This document shows positions 34,835 through 45,542 of a stretch of 53,794 nt of DNA, in pieces. This DNA is from an uncultured Prevotellaceae bacterium. Lineage in GTDB: Bacteria > Bacteroidota > Bacteroidia > Bacteroidales > Bacteroidaceae. The stretch spans positions 1-53,794 of the forward strand of contig ONCQ01000015.1 in NCBI GenBank assembly GCA_900316355.1, given 5' to 3'. The notes beneath the pieces were generated by a model. That model did not search any database. It was not told the DNA's origin and was given only the letters and a program-made list of their open reading frames with translations. Made by a program: the position numbers and the translations under genes. Positions within the stretch are counted from its first letter, which is position 1. Every line of letters starts with the position of its first letter.

Positions 34835-37800
34835 ATGAAACCAATACATCTACTACGGGCACTGACCGTGGCACTGGCGGTGCTATTCACCTGCATCTCG
34901 CCGACATGGGCGTGGAATTATACCGTAAAGGGCCGGAGCGATGCTGGCGGCGGAACATACGACTTCCGCTACACGCAGCAGAATTTCACCTTTGGCAATA
35001 CGACCGTCTCATACACGGACATGATGTCCTTTGAGTCGGTCGATGGCTCTTTTGATGCCACGAATGCGAACTTCGACTATGAGTTCAAGATGCGCATCAT
35101 CTTCCAGAGCCTGATGCAGAAAGGCGACAAGGAGTTGAAGAATGTGAAGGTGGATGGTGAGATATATGTTGTCTTAGGAGATGACAAAACTGTTCGCATA
35201 GCGACCTACACCAAGAACAGCGGTGTGGCCAAGAACCTGACTTATAGCTTTGAAGCTCACGGCGAGGCATTCTTTGAGATGAAGTCGCAGCTTGACAATT
35301 ATGGCTATATGACAGTCAAATTCCAGCCCCAGGACTACTTCCTTGATAAAGGGTTGAAAGCCATCTATTTCAAGAACAGACTGGTCTATAAGAACGCCGT
35401 TGTATTTGACGACTACCAGTATGAGAAGCCCCTTGACACTTCATCCTGGAAAAACGTGTTCCCGCAACTGCAGTTTACCGAATGGACTCCCGAGGGTAAC
35501 ATTGTCTTCAAGGCATCCCTAAACAAAAACAGTCGTTGGGATCTACGTGCCTACGAAATAGAGCTCCCTATTACTTATTCTTATTCTAATTCTCACGCAA
35601 CTTGGCATAAGATTAAACTGTGGGATCTAGATGGGCCTATGACTGTCACGACGACTTCCAGTTCAGTAGATGTGACCTGGATGTACGAAACGCTGCAGTC
35701 TTATTGGCCTGACATCTATCCGTTTACATCATTTTATCGAGCCAACACCCGTTGTTACTTCACCTTGAAAGACTGTATCGGCTATGATATGCTTTATTAC
35801 GCACCTCTCTCGCCTGTTAATGTCATCCCCTATACCCGGCCTGAGACGGTGACGACCGAGTTTGACAAATGGAATCAGAAGGTCCTTGTGAAGTGGACTA
35901 AGCGGAATTCCACCAGCTACTATGATGGGGAGGATTATCGGACCAAGACGGTGGACTGTAAGTTGGACGGCCGCTGGTATGTGATGCGCTACGACAAGGG
36001 GGCCGACCTCGACGAGGGCTATCATTTGGTGGGCTCTATCAAGGGCAACAGCTCCAACCTCCAGCTGACTGACAATGGCGTGGACTACGGTCACGACTAC
36101 GTCTATCGCGTGGTGTTCCTGCCCGATATCTTGGTGGATGCTTATGCCGAGAAACTGACGCAGATCCCGCGTCGCCCCGGTCCGCACAACAGCAACGACC
36201 TCTATGAGGAGGCTACCATCTCCACGCTGCTCGATGTGCCCATCCGTCTGACTCAGGACCGCACCTTCGAGAGTGGCATCAAGCTGTCGTGGGAGTACAG
36301 CGTGCAGAAAAACGGCTGCGAGTGGCGCATCGACAAGCGCAGGCTGGGCGAAACCACATGGAAGACGCTCACCACACTGCCCGTTGAAAAGAAAAACTCT
36401 GTAGCCACATTCGAAGACAACGGCGAAGAGGGCGGCGCACTCTCTCCCTGTGACTTCTATGTCTATCGCATCCGTACTGAGGTCAACGGTCAGGAATTCT
36501 TCTCCGACACCCTATCAGCCAATCTGCCTGGCAGCACCTACATCAAGGAAGTCACTGCTACCACCGGTGTACATCCCGACCATGTCGTCGTGACCTGGAA
36601 GGTTGAGCAGCGCGGCAGCGACGATACTTGGTTCAGCGTCTTGCGTCGTCCGCTCGGTTCGACGAATGACGAAGACTGGGTGTTGCTCACGAATACCATC
36701 AGCGGCACGAAATCGGAATACGAATATACTGACGACCGCGTCATGGCCGGCAGCTATTATGAATACACGGTGCAAGCCTTTGGGCTGCGATGCGACGAGC
36801 AGGTGATGCAGATGACCGACCAGAAGACGGCCCCAGGCTTCTCGTCAGCACGTGGAATCATATCAGGTCACATCGCCTACGGTTCAGGAACGTCAGTCAG
36901 TGGTGTGCAGGTAAATCTGGTGAAGTCGTCAGCCGACGAGTCAAGCGACACCCCGCAGTTCCTGTCCCGCTTCATCGATGGTGAGGGTGTAGGTCTGTCG
37001 TGGAAAGGCAACTCCGAGACCATCAAAGGCGCCCTCACTGGCCAGCATCCTCATACGCTGCAACTGTGGGTAAAGCCCCAAAGCAGCGAAGGTGCCGTCC
37101 TGCAAAGTCTGCTGAAGTTGACCAACTCCATAGAGCTTGCCCTCCAGTCAGATGACGGCGTCAATTACCAACTCTACGTCAACGATGTGACCCATCCCAT
37201 CATTCCGTCAACAACCTTATTGTCGGATCTTACACTTAGCGCCGACCAGTTCTCGCATGTGGCTGTCGTTTATGATGGTAAATCGAACTGGACTTTCTAT
37301 GTGGGCAATGACACACTCCGCTCTATGACGCTTAGAACACAATCGGAGGTATGGGACGCCTTGGAGGGCGAACCCTACACGCTGAGCATCGGCGGTAGCA
37401 ACCACAAAATAGGAACTGCTTTCTCGGGCTTCGTCGATGATGTCCGTCTGTGGGAACGCGCCCTCACCCGTCAGGAGATAGAGCGGAACTACACCCGCAT
37501 CCTCGGTGGTACAGAGAAAGGTCTTATTCTCTACTGGCCTATGGACGAGGGAATCAATGTGCGCGACTACATGTTCGATGTGGCCTGCAAGAACGGTCTC
37601 TACCAGCTGAACCATGCCGTGGTGGGGGCCAATGCCCTGCCAAGCGCCGTTGTGCCCGATCTGCTGAAACTCTACGGTGAGACCGATGACGAAGGCGACT
37701 ACCTCATCCGGGGCATTCCGTTCCAACAGGGCGGTACCAACTATAAAGTGGTGCCCGATTTGGGCATCCATCAGTTCTCGCCCAACAACCGCTCCCTGTT

Positions 37801-40800
37801 CGTCAGCCCCACCAGTCTGACAGGCAACAACATCGACTTCGAGGACGTCTCGTCCTTCCCCATGGAGGGCTACATTTACTATGCCGGCACCAACATCCCC
37901 GCCGAAGGCTTAATGATAAGTGTCGATGGCATCGTCCAGTCGAAAGAGGGTAAACTCATCCAAACCGATGCCAATGGTCATTACCTCGTTTCCGTCCCCA
38001 TTGGAGAACACTTTGTGGAGGCCTCGCTCGAGGGGCACAAGATGGTTGACGGCGGACGATTCCCCGCCGCCGGTTACTTTAACTTTGACCGTGCCGTGAC
38101 GCACAACTTTTCCGACTCCACCCTTGTCAACCTCGTGGGTCGCGTGGGTGGCGGTGAAAAGAGCGACACGCTGGCCGTGGGCTTCGGCGCTTCGACAAAC
38201 AACATCGGCATGGCCACCATCACGCTGAAGCTGAACAACGAATCGTTCTCCTTCAACTGTCAGGACGACCTCATTACCTCTGCCACCACCAACCGCACGT
38301 GGGAGAGCGACACCACCAGCATTGCCAGCCGCAGCTGGACAGGCACCGGCTATGATGCAAAGTATATCTACATCCGCACCGACTCGCTGACAGGTGAGTT
38401 CTCGGCCATGGTGCCGCCGCTGAAATACATCACCAAGAGTATCACCATCGACAGCAATCCCGACATTGAGTTCCTCTCCCTGCCCGACCTGGACTTATCC
38501 AGCCCCTCACGCGAGCTTAAGGACTCGTTGAAGGTGGAGCTTCCCGGAGGGGACAGTCAGTGGAAATACTATACATACAATACCAAGTTCATCCGTTCCC
38601 ATTTTGCTGCTCCACAGGTGAAGGTACAGGAGACGGCCAATCCCGAGGGTGCCTTTGGTCACTCTTATTTGGCAGACTATGAAATCTCTAACAGTCTCCT
38701 GACGGAAACGATTGACATCGATGACATCTGGACACAAGAGGAGGACGGCAGCATCACCTACCGGTTCGGCTATCCTATCTACGAGAAGGGCGACTCCACC
38801 GTCTTCACAATTGCTGCTTACGAATCCTACGTCAACTACGACGGCAGCAAGAGAGGGAAGATATTGACAGAAAACATCCCCCTGACCAATCAGTCCGTTA
38901 TCATCAAGAACGAGATGAGCAGCAAGCAGTCGGTGGTCTATAAGCAAGTGGATCCTGACTCTGAGTATCAGCCAGGCATGATCTATGAAATGAAAGACGA
39001 CGAGGTGACGCTGGGAGCTGACGGTAAAGTAGAATACAGATGGAGGGTTGGACAACCTAACATTGTAAGCCCTTATACGCGTCACTTCACCGTCACGATG
39101 AATCGTAACGGCCGTATCTATGTGCCTGCCGAATTTGATGCCGTAATCCTCGGCGGACTGCCTGAAGGTAACAATTTCGTCACCAAAGGCCCCGACCACA
39201 TCCACTTCGTGCTGCGCGATCCGCCTGGTGCAAAATCAAGGACGACATTGAAAACAGGAGATTATAAAGTCCGTCAGAAAGCTACAGTTGATGCAGGGTA
39301 TGGTAATGAGAAACTTGTTTTTGAACAATACTGGGGCCTTGGTGGCGAAGTAGTTACAGGCGCTGGACTCATGATTATCTCTTCCAGCAGTGCTGAGGTT
39401 GTATCAAAAGAGGGTTTTCATGCAGAATGGGAGGTCGGCCACAAAGACGGCTATACCTACAATTCTTCCTTTACGGAGACCATATCAACGGGCGGTGCCT
39501 ATCCCTACGTGGGTAGTGCCGGCGATGTCTATGTGGGAGTAGCATCGAACCTGCTCTTTGGCAACTCACGCAATGTCTGCATCACCAGGAAACTGAAAGA
39601 TGGACCGTTGGTGCTCGACGTAGAGGATTGCATCTCTGTGGGGTCTGAACTGACCACTTCTTTCAAATATAGCCAGTATGAGCTGGAGGAGGTGATGATT
39701 CCCAAGTGGAAAGACCTGCGTAACCGGTTCCTCACACAGGTACCCGACTCAATCTATGCTCAGACGTACGTGAACAACAGCGACCACTCGGTTTATCTGA
39801 CTTGGTTAAGTCCCGATAACCCCAATTACGGCGTATCGGGTTACAGCTATATACATCCTGAAGATTTATCGAAAATAGACAAAGAGGAAACAGACAGTGT
39901 CATCTGGTATAACAACCAGATTGAGCAGTGGGAATCAGTCATCGCTGACAACGAGAAGGACAAGCTGGAGTGCATGAAAAACAAAAAGAAATATGTGAAT
40001 TTCTCCATTGACGGCGGCAGTACCTACGAATATAGTGATAAGACCGATTCGCTTGACGTGAAGTATGAGCATTCTCATTTCACCAACTGGAAGCTGGGCG
40101 GCATAGGATCCATACAGAGCGGTGCTCATAAAAAGGATGTTACAAAAATTGGGTTTGGACTTACTATTGATACTGAGAATGGCAGACAATATAATGACAG
40201 TTATACCTACAGCGAAGGCAAAATCACCGAATGGACCTATCACGTTGAGGACGGGAACCGAGATACCGACCTCTCCATCAACAAATATGAGTCTGATAAG
40301 TACGGCTACGGAGACTTCTTCAGCATCTACGGCGGCCAGACCTATAACCCATACGAAGGAGCAGAGGTGACACACCAGTACAATCCTGGCACTCCGCTGG
40401 GCAATGCCACCGTGCAGATGGAACAGCCTAACCTGCAAATCAGTCTGGGCGACGGAACTCCGGGAAAGAACCTCACAGTCACCGACATCCCCTCAGGACA
40501 GAAGGTGAATCTCGTGCTGACCTGTACCAATCTGGGCACTGCCAATCAGGGGAAGGAATTCAGCTTCGACCTTTTCTATGTAGAGAAGAGCGATACTGCG
40601 GGCTTGCAGATTTTCATGGATGGCTATCCCATGAACGGACGTCCTGTCTATCTGCCGCGAGGTGAGACCATCAAGAAGATTATCACCATCAACCAGACGG
40701 ACGAGAGCATTCTGGACTATGAAGGCATCAAGCTGCGCTTCGCTTCGCAACATCAACCCCTGAAAATCTACGACGAGGTGACGCTGAATGCCCACTTCAT

Positions 40801-43800
40801 GCCCTCGTCATCGCCCGTTGACCTCGCTGTCGATGAGCCTGTGCTCAACCAGGAGGTGCTGGGCCGAAACAAGGGCCAGCTGAAGCTGAAACTGGAGAAT
40901 TTCAACCGACAGTTCAAGAACCTGAGATACGTAGGCGTGCAGTACCGTTATGCTGGTAACACGCAGTGGAACACCATCCACACCTATGTCACCAATCCGA
41001 AAGACACCATCAACAGCAGCTACACCATGCTGCCCGATGCCGGTGTCATTCGCTACGACTTCGACATGTCTAACGACAACTTCTTCCCTCAAGGCACCTA
41101 CACCTTCCGTGCCTTCACGACAACGCCCTACGGCACCAGTCCCAATGATGCCGCAACGGTGTATAGCGATGAGGTGACGGTGGTGAAGGACAACGTCAGC
41201 CCCCGTGCCCTTACCACGCCGACGCCGTCGGACGGCATCCTGAACTACGGCGAGGACCTGAGCGTAGAGTTCAATGAGGACATCGTGCCAGGCTATGTGG
41301 GCGACAAGAACGTCATTGTCACAGCGAAGCTGAATCACCAGTCCGTCAACCACGAGGTGAGCAAGTTGCTCTGGACAGAAGACCAGCGCACGGTGAACCC
41401 CATCTTCCTCAATGGCGATTTCTCGATAGACTTCTGGTTCAAATGGGAGTCTGAAGGCTCCCTGCTGCAGTTAGGCAAGGGCAACACTCCATTTATGCTG
41501 TCTGTCGATGCCGAGGGCCACATCGTGGCTACCATTGGCGGTTCCACTTTCGTGAGTAAAAAGTCGATACCCAAGAAGACATGGGCCTTTGTGGTCATGA
41601 GTTATAAGTCGGCAGATATGACGTTCTCGGCATTGACCCAGTATGACACCACTTCGGAGATGCTGTTCGAAGACCAGACGGTGGATCCGGATGCCACTCA
41701 GGCCATCGTCTATACTGACGACAACCACCTCTATCTGGGCGATTCATGGGCTTATATGCACGACCTGAGTCTGTTTAACGTCTATCGTGACGTGCATGAT
41801 GCTGCTTCGGCTAAATATGAGGCGAAGGACAACTACGTCTATGGACTGGTGAACTACTGGCCCATGAACGAAGGCCATGGCTCCGTGGCCGCCGATATGC
41901 GCCACACCCACGACTTCGAGGTGTTCGACTATTGGGAGATAGACAATCCCAACTACACGATATACATGCGTGACGAGCAGGGAGCAGAGGCTGACATCTC
42001 GAGGATCAACACCAGCCGAGGCGAAAGCTACGCCATTGAACTGTGGGTGGAAAACAATGCCGAACGCACGGGTGAACAGACGGTCTTCGAGACAGGAACC
42101 ACGTTGAGCAACCGACTGCGTCTCTATTACGATGCATCACATAACCTGATGCTCGACTACGGCGAAACCACCAAGCAGCTCTATTCGTCCCCCTCGGTTC
42201 AAGAATACTCTGGATGGCACCACTTGGCACTGAACGTGGTGCGTGGACAGGCTGCCAGCTTCTACTACGACGGACAGCGCACGGCAGTCATTGCCGAGGC
42301 TGACGTTCCACCCATGGAGGGCGCAAAGATGAAGTTGGGCAAGAATATTGACTGCATCGACGAGGTGCGCATCTGGAAGGCTGCGCTCAGCGAGAACCGC
42401 TTGCTGTCGAACATGTATAACTGCATCGACACCGCAGATGTGTATTCACGCGGACTCGTGGCCTACTATCCTCTCGAGAAGAAGAAGCCAGGAAGCACCC
42501 TCAACAGCAAGGTGTTTACGCTGGAGAACATGGCACCCCTTGCCTCACCTAGCGATTCTCTGCCACAGTTGGTCGTCCTCGCCTCCTATTCCAAGGAACA
42601 GCAAGCACCACCCCTGAAGAACGCCCCCGATGAGACGCAGCTCATTGCCTCGCCTGTGGCTTCTGAACGCAAAGTGGTCATCAACCTGACTGGCGCCGGC
42701 ATCAGCCAGCGCGACATCGAGGGAACGACACTCAACATTACCCTGGCCGACATCCGCGACATGCACGGCAATTCGTCCGAGCCTATCAAGTGGACGGCCT
42801 ACGTGCAGCAGAACACACTGAGGTGGACAAAGGACTCGGTGAACATCATCAAAGAGTACGGCGATGAATACACCTTCGACGTGAACATCGAGAACAAAGG
42901 CGGCACCATTGAGTACTATTCCTTATATAATATGCCGCATTGGCTCTCGCTGGTCGATAGCGAACGAAACGACGACGTGAGTCCCATGAAGACGAAGACG
43001 CTGCGCTTCCGTGTTGACCCGTTAGTGGCCGTAGGCAACTACGACATCACCATCGGCTTACAGGGTAACAAGGAAGTGCTGGAGCCCCTGCGCATCGTCA
43101 TGAAGGTGAGCGGACAGAAGCCCGACTGGGCTGTTGACCCGACGAAGTATGACCACCACATGAGCATCGTGGGACAGGTGTATATCAACGGCATCCTCAT
43201 GGAGAACGCCGAGAGCATGGTGGCGGCCTTCATAGGCAATGAATGCCGAGGCGTAGCTTCGCCCGATAAGGTGCGCGGAGCTGCCTACGTCCAGTTGAAC
43301 ATCTATGGCATCGATGCCAAAGCATACGACCGTGGCAAGGAGGTGAGCTTCCGCATCTGGGACGCCTCAAAGGGCGTGGCCTACACCGATGCGCAGATAG
43401 CGGTTGACGGCAAAGCCGCCAGCATCGTCTTCGGCCAAGACCAGATGATAGGCAACTTCGACCAGCCCGCCATCTGGACGAAGAGCAACCATGTGGAGCA
43501 GCTCATCCCTGTCCATGAGAACTGGAACTGGATGGCCTTTGGCGTGGAGCCGAAGTCTTCATACCTTGATCTTATCTTCAGCAGCCTGGCCGACTGGAAG
43601 CTGCTCATCAAGAACCGTGATACTTGGAGCGATTACAATGGCGCCCAGTGGAATGGAACGCTCGTCCCGAGAGTCAATGAGATGTATAAGCTGAAAGTGG
43701 AGCCGCTGCCAAGGAGTGGCGAGCTGCCTGCACAGATAGCCGTCTCAGGCACTCAGCTGCCAGGAAAAGAGATGCCGGTCACGCTGAACAAGGGCTGGAA

Positions 43801-44530
43801 CTGGATTGCCTACACACCGCTGGCAACCATGACTGTCGGTGAGGCACTGGCAGCAGCCAACCCGCAGAAGGGCGACATCGTGAAGTCGCAGACGGGCATG
43901 TCCATCTACGGCAACTACGGCTGGGAAGGCAACCTGCAAGCCTTGGAGAGCGGTCATGGCTACATGTACTACAGCACCGACGGCACGGCGAAGTCGTTCG
44001 TATATCCCGATGCCCCGTCAGCATCGGCACGCATGGCTGCTCCCCGTCGCGCTCCCGAAGCGCTGCAGATCTTTACTCCTGTCGATAAATACCTCTATCC
44101 CAATAATATGACGATGGCCATCCAGCTGAAGGAGGGCGCCGCCGTGGTTGACACCGCTGAGGTGGCCGCCTTCGTGGGTGATGAGTGTCGAGGCGCTTCA
44201 CGCGCCAACAGCAACGGCCTCTACTACCTCGTCATCGCAGGAGAGGGAGCCGGACAACCCATCATACTGCGCACATACATCGACGGCGAGGTCATTGACA
44301 TCGATGACACTCAGCAGTTCGTCAGCGATGCCAACATCGGCACGTCGTGGGAACCCTATGTCATCGACCTCCTCAATCCCTCTGTCGGTGTCACCAAGGT
44401 AACCATCGATGATGCTACCGACGACGATGACTGGTGGACGCTGCAAGGCATTAAGCTAATGCACAAGCCTACGCAGCCCGGCGTCTATATCCATCGTGGA
44501 CAACGAGTGTCGATAGGCATCGCCCACTAA
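34835..44530 (+). CDS. Giant 3231-residue LamG surface protein with T9SS tail
   Basis: A secreted protein with a signal peptide (LLRALTVALAVLFTCISPTW, cleavage near AWA). The N-terminal 330 residues are unassigned beta-rich sequence. FN3-like units follow (about 330-690), then a carboxypeptidase-regulatory-like strand set (about 690 and again about 1010-1070). LamG/concanavalin-like domains lie at about 709-909, 2189-2352 and 2389-2549. Two copies of a C-terminal unit with AAFIGNECRG (about 2772-2858) and AAFVGDECRG (about 3082-3158) alternate with two NWNW segments (GWNWIAYTPLATM and HENWNWMAFG). The last 33 residues, WWTLQGIKLMHKPTQPGVYI and then HRGQRVSIG, match a type IX secretion type-A sorting domain. 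Surface binding of glycans or host proteins is inferred. Confidence 0.85.
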   Translation: MKPIHLLRALTVALAVLFTCISPTWAWNYTVKGRSDAGGGTYDFRYTQQNFTFGNTTVSYTDMMSFESVDGSFDATNANFDYEFKMRIIFQSLMQKGDKELKNVKVDGEIYVVLGDDKTVRIATYTKNSGVAKNLTYSFEAHGEAFFEMKSQLDNYGYMTVKFQPQDYFLDKGLKAIYFKNRLVYKNAVVFDDYQYEKPLDTSSWKNVFPQLQFTEWTPEGNIVFKASLNKNSRWDLRAYEIELPITYSYSNSHATWHKIKLWDLDGPMTVTTTSSSVDVTWMYETLQSYWPDIYPFTSFYRANTRCYFTLKDCIGYDMLYYAPLSPVNVIPYTRPETVTTEFDKWNQKVLVKWTKRNSTSYYDGEDYRTKTVDCKLDGRWYVMRYDKGADLDEGYHLVGSIKGNSSNLQLTDNGVDYGHDYVYRVVFLPDILVDAYAEKLTQIPRRPGPHNSNDLYEEATISTLLDVPIRLTQDRTFESGIKLSWEYSVQKNGCEWRIDKRRLGETTWKTLTTLPVEKKNSVATFEDNGEEGGALSPCDFYVYRIRTEVNGQEFFSDTLSANLPGSTYIKEVTATTGVHPDHVVVTWKVEQRGSDDTWFSVLRRPLGSTNDEDWVLLTNTISGTKSEYEYTDDRVMAGSYYEYTVQAFGLRCDEQVMQMTDQKTAPGFSSARGIISGHIAYGSGTSVSGVQVNLVKSSADESSDTPQFLSRFIDGEGVGLSWKGNSETIKGALTGQHPHTLQLWVKPQSSEGAVLQSLLKLTNSIELALQSDDGVNYQLYVNDVTHPIIPSTTLLSDLTLSADQFSHVAVVYDGKSNWTFYVGNDTLRSMTLRTQSEVWDALEGEPYTLSIGGSNHKIGTAFSGFVDDVRLWERALTRQEIERNYTRILGGTEKGLILYWPMDEGINVRDYMFDVACKNGLYQLNHAVVGANALPSAVVPDLLKLYGETDDEGDYLIRGIPFQQGGTNYKVVPDLGIHQFSPNNRSLFVSPTSLTGNNIDFEDVSSFPMEGYIYYAGTNIPAEGLMISVDGIVQSKEGKLIQTDANGHYLVSVPIGEHFVEASLEGHKMVDGGRFPAAGYFNFDRAVTHNFSDSTLVNLVGRVGGGEKSDTLAVGFGASTNNIGMATITLKLNNESFSFNCQDDLITSATTNRTWESDTTSIASRSWTGTGYDAKYIYIRTDSLTGEFSAMVPPLKYITKSITIDSNPDIEFLSLPDLDLSSPSRELKDSLKVELPGGDSQWKYYTYNTKFIRSHFAAPQVKVQETANPEGAFGHSYLADYEISNSLLTETIDIDDIWTQEEDGSITYRFGYPIYEKGDSTVFTIAAYESYVNYDGSKRGKILTENIPLTNQSVIIKNEMSSKQSVVYKQVDPDSEYQPGMIYEMKDDEVTLGADGKVEYRWRVGQPNIVSPYTRHFTVTMNRNGRIYVPAEFDAVILGGLPEGNNFVTKGPDHIHFVLRDPPGAKSRTTLKTGDYKVRQKATVDAGYGNEKLVFEQYWGLGGEVVTGAGLMIISSSSAEVVSKEGFHAEWEVGHKDGYTYNSSFTETISTGGAYPYVGSAGDVYVGVASNLLFGNSRNVCITRKLKDGPLVLDVEDCISVGSELTTSFKYSQYELEEVMIPKWKDLRNRFLTQVPDSIYAQTYVNNSDHSVYLTWLSPDNPNYGVSGYSYIHPEDLSKIDKEETDSVIWYNNQIEQWESVIADNEKDKLECMKNKKKYVNFSIDGGSTYEYSDKTDSLDVKYEHSHFTNWKLGGIGSIQSGAHKKDVTKIGFGLTIDTENGRQYNDSYTYSEGKITEWTYHVEDGNRDTDLSINKYESDKYGYGDFFSIYGGQTYNPYEGAEVTHQYNPGTPLGNATVQMEQPNLQISLGDGTPGKNLTVTDIPSGQKVNLVLTCTNLGTANQGKEFSFDLFYVEKSDTAGLQIFMDGYPMNGRPVYLPRGETIKKIITINQTDESILDYEGIKLRFASQHQPLKIYDEVTLNAHFMPSSSPVDLAVDEPVLNQEVLGRNKGQLKLKLENFNRQFKNLRYVGVQYRYAGNTQWNTIHTYVTNPKDTINSSYTMLPDAGVIRYDFDMSNDNFFPQGTYTFRAFTTTPYGTSPNDAATVYSDEVTVVKDNVSPRALTTPTPSDGILNYGEDLSVEFNEDIVPGYVGDKNVIVTAKLNHQSVNHEVSKLLWTEDQRTVNPIFLNGDFSIDFWFKWESEGSLLQLGKGNTPFMLSVDAEGHIVATIGGSTFVSKKSIPKKTWAFVVMSYKSADMTFSALTQYDTTSEMLFEDQTVDPDATQAIVYTDDNHLYLGDSWAYMHDLSLFNVYRDVHDAASAKYEAKDNYVYGLVNYWPMNEGHGSVAADMRHTHDFEVFDYWEIDNPNYTIYMRDEQGAEADISRINTSRGESYAIELWVENNAERTGEQTVFETGTTLSNRLRLYYDASHNLMLDYGETTKQLYSSPSVQEYSGWHHLALNVVRGQAASFYYDGQRTAVIAEADVPPMEGAKMKLGKNIDCIDEVRIWKAALSENRLLSNMYNCIDTADVYSRGLVAYYPLEKKKPGSTLNSKVFTLENMAPLASPSDSLPQLVVLASYSKEQQAPPLKNAPDETQLIASPVASERKVVINLTGAGISQRDIEGTTLNITLADIRDMHGNSSEPIKWTAYVQQNTLRWTKDSVNIIKEYGDEYTFDVNIENKGGTIEYYSLYNMPHWLSLVDSERNDDVSPMKTKTLRFRVDPLVAVGNYDITIGLQGNKEVLEPLRIVMKVSGQKPDWAVDPTKYDHHMSIVGQVYINGILMENAESMVAAFIGNECRGVASPDKVRGAAYVQLNIYGIDAKAYDRGKEVSFRIWDASKGVAYTDAQIAVDGKAASIVFGQDQMIGNFDQPAIWTKSNHVEQLIPVHENWNWMAFGVEPKSSYLDLIFSSLADWKLLIKNRDTWSDYNGAQWNGTLVPRVNEMYKLKVEPLPRSGELPAQIAVSGTQLPGKEMPVTLNKGWNWIAYTPLATMTVGEALAAANPQKGDIVKSQTGMSIYGNYGWEGNLQALESGHGYMYYSTDGTAKSFVYPDAPSASARMAAPRRAPEALQIFTPVDKYLYPNNMTMAIQLKEGAAVVDTAEVAAFVGDECRGASRANSNGLYYLVIAGEGAGQPIILRTYIDGEVIDIDDTQQFVSDANIGTSWEPYVIDLLNPSVGVTKVTIDDATDDDDWWTLQGIKLMHKPTQPGVYIHRGQRVSIGIAH

Positions 44531-44538
44531 CACATTCT

Positions 44539-45510
44539 ATGCCTATGCAACGAGTGATAGGAATCGGGGAGACGGTGATGGACATCCTCTTCAAGGACGA
44601 CCAGCCGCAGAAGGCCGTACCCGGCGGCTCAACATTCAACAGCATCATCTCGCTGGGTCGTGCCGGCGTGCCGTGTGCAATGCTCACGGAGGTCGGCGGC
44701 GACCATATCGGCGAGCTCATCTGCAACTTCCTGCGCGACAACGGCGTAGCCACGGACTACGTATGCCGCCATGAGCACATCAAGTCGCACATCTCGTTGG
44801 CTTTCCTCGACGAGAACAACGATGCGCAGTACATCTTCTATAAGGATCACGCCTCTGTGACGCTCGACGGCCCTCTGCCCGAAATCCACAAGGACGACGT
44901 AGTGCTCTTCGGTTCCTTCTTCGCCATCAACCCCGCCATACGTCCCGTCGTAGGTGCCCTGCTGCGTGCCGCCCACGAGGCTGGCGCATGGCTCTACTAC
45001 GATGTCAACTTCCGCAAGAACCACATCGCCGACCTGCCACGTGTGATGGCCAACATCGAGGAGAACATGAGCCTGGCCAATGTCGTGCGCGGCTCGATGG
45101 AAGATTTCGGGTTCCTCTACGGCCTTCATGATGCCGATGCCGTCTATGAGCGTGTGCGCCGCCATTGTCCTACACTCATCCTCACCGACGGCGCACGCCC
45201 CATCCGCGTCTATACCCCCGATGCCTGCTATACCTTCCCCGTGGAGCCCGTGGAAACCGTCAGCACCGTGGGCGCAGGCGACAACTTCAATGCTGGCTAC
45301 ATCTACGCGAAGCTCACCCTGCAGTCCTCATCCCTCCGCTCGGCCCAACGGGACGCTCCACACTTGGAGAACCCTCAGCCTTCAGCCCTCACCCCTCAGC
45401 CTTCCGCCCTCATCGCTATGGCACAGCGTTGGAGTCAGGATGTCTGCTGCCAGATTGGCAACCACATCAGCGCCAACCTCGCCGCCTCCCTTTCTCAAGG
45501 CTCGTGTTGA
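44539..45510 (+). CDS. PfkB family sugar kinase with in-frame repeat insertion
   Basis: A 323-residue ribokinase-fold kinase. N-terminal sugar-binding motif IGIGETVMDILF and VPGGSTFNSIISLGRAG; the C-terminal ATP/anion-hole motif STVGAGDNFNAGY is intact, with the catalytic Asp near residue 248. A fructokinase or ribokinase role is likely; the sugar is not known. Just after this motif (about residues 261-292) the protein has a Pro/Ser-rich stretch, NPQPSALTPQPSALI, coded by short direct repeats like those between genes. The frame is kept and the C-terminal helices resume (AMAQRWSQDVCCQIGNHIS). It starts eight bases after the giant gene. Confidence 0.85.
   Translation: MPMQRVIGIGETVMDILFKDDQPQKAVPGGSTFNSIISLGRAGVPCAMLTEVGGDHIGELICNFLRDNGVATDYVCRHEHIKSHISLAFLDENNDAQYIFYKDHASVTLDGPLPEIHKDDVVLFGSFFAINPAIRPVVGALLRAAHEAGAWLYYDVNFRKNHIADLPRVMANIEENMSLANVVRGSMEDFGFLYGLHDADAVYERVRRHCPTLILTDGARPIRVYTPDACYTFPVEPVETVSTVGAGDNFNAGYIYAKLTLQSSSLRSAQRDAPHLENPQPSALTPQPSALIAMAQRWSQDVCCQIGNHISANLAASLSQGSC
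45363..45413. repeat. Short direct repeats inside the PfkB gene
   Basis: Copies of CCTCAGCCTTCAGCCCTCAC-type sequence (unit about 7 bases, CTCAGCC/TTCAGCC/CCCTCAC) lie in frame in the kinase gene. Confidence 0.65.
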
Positions 45511-45542
45511 GGAAAAATTAGAACACAGAATCAGTACAGACG

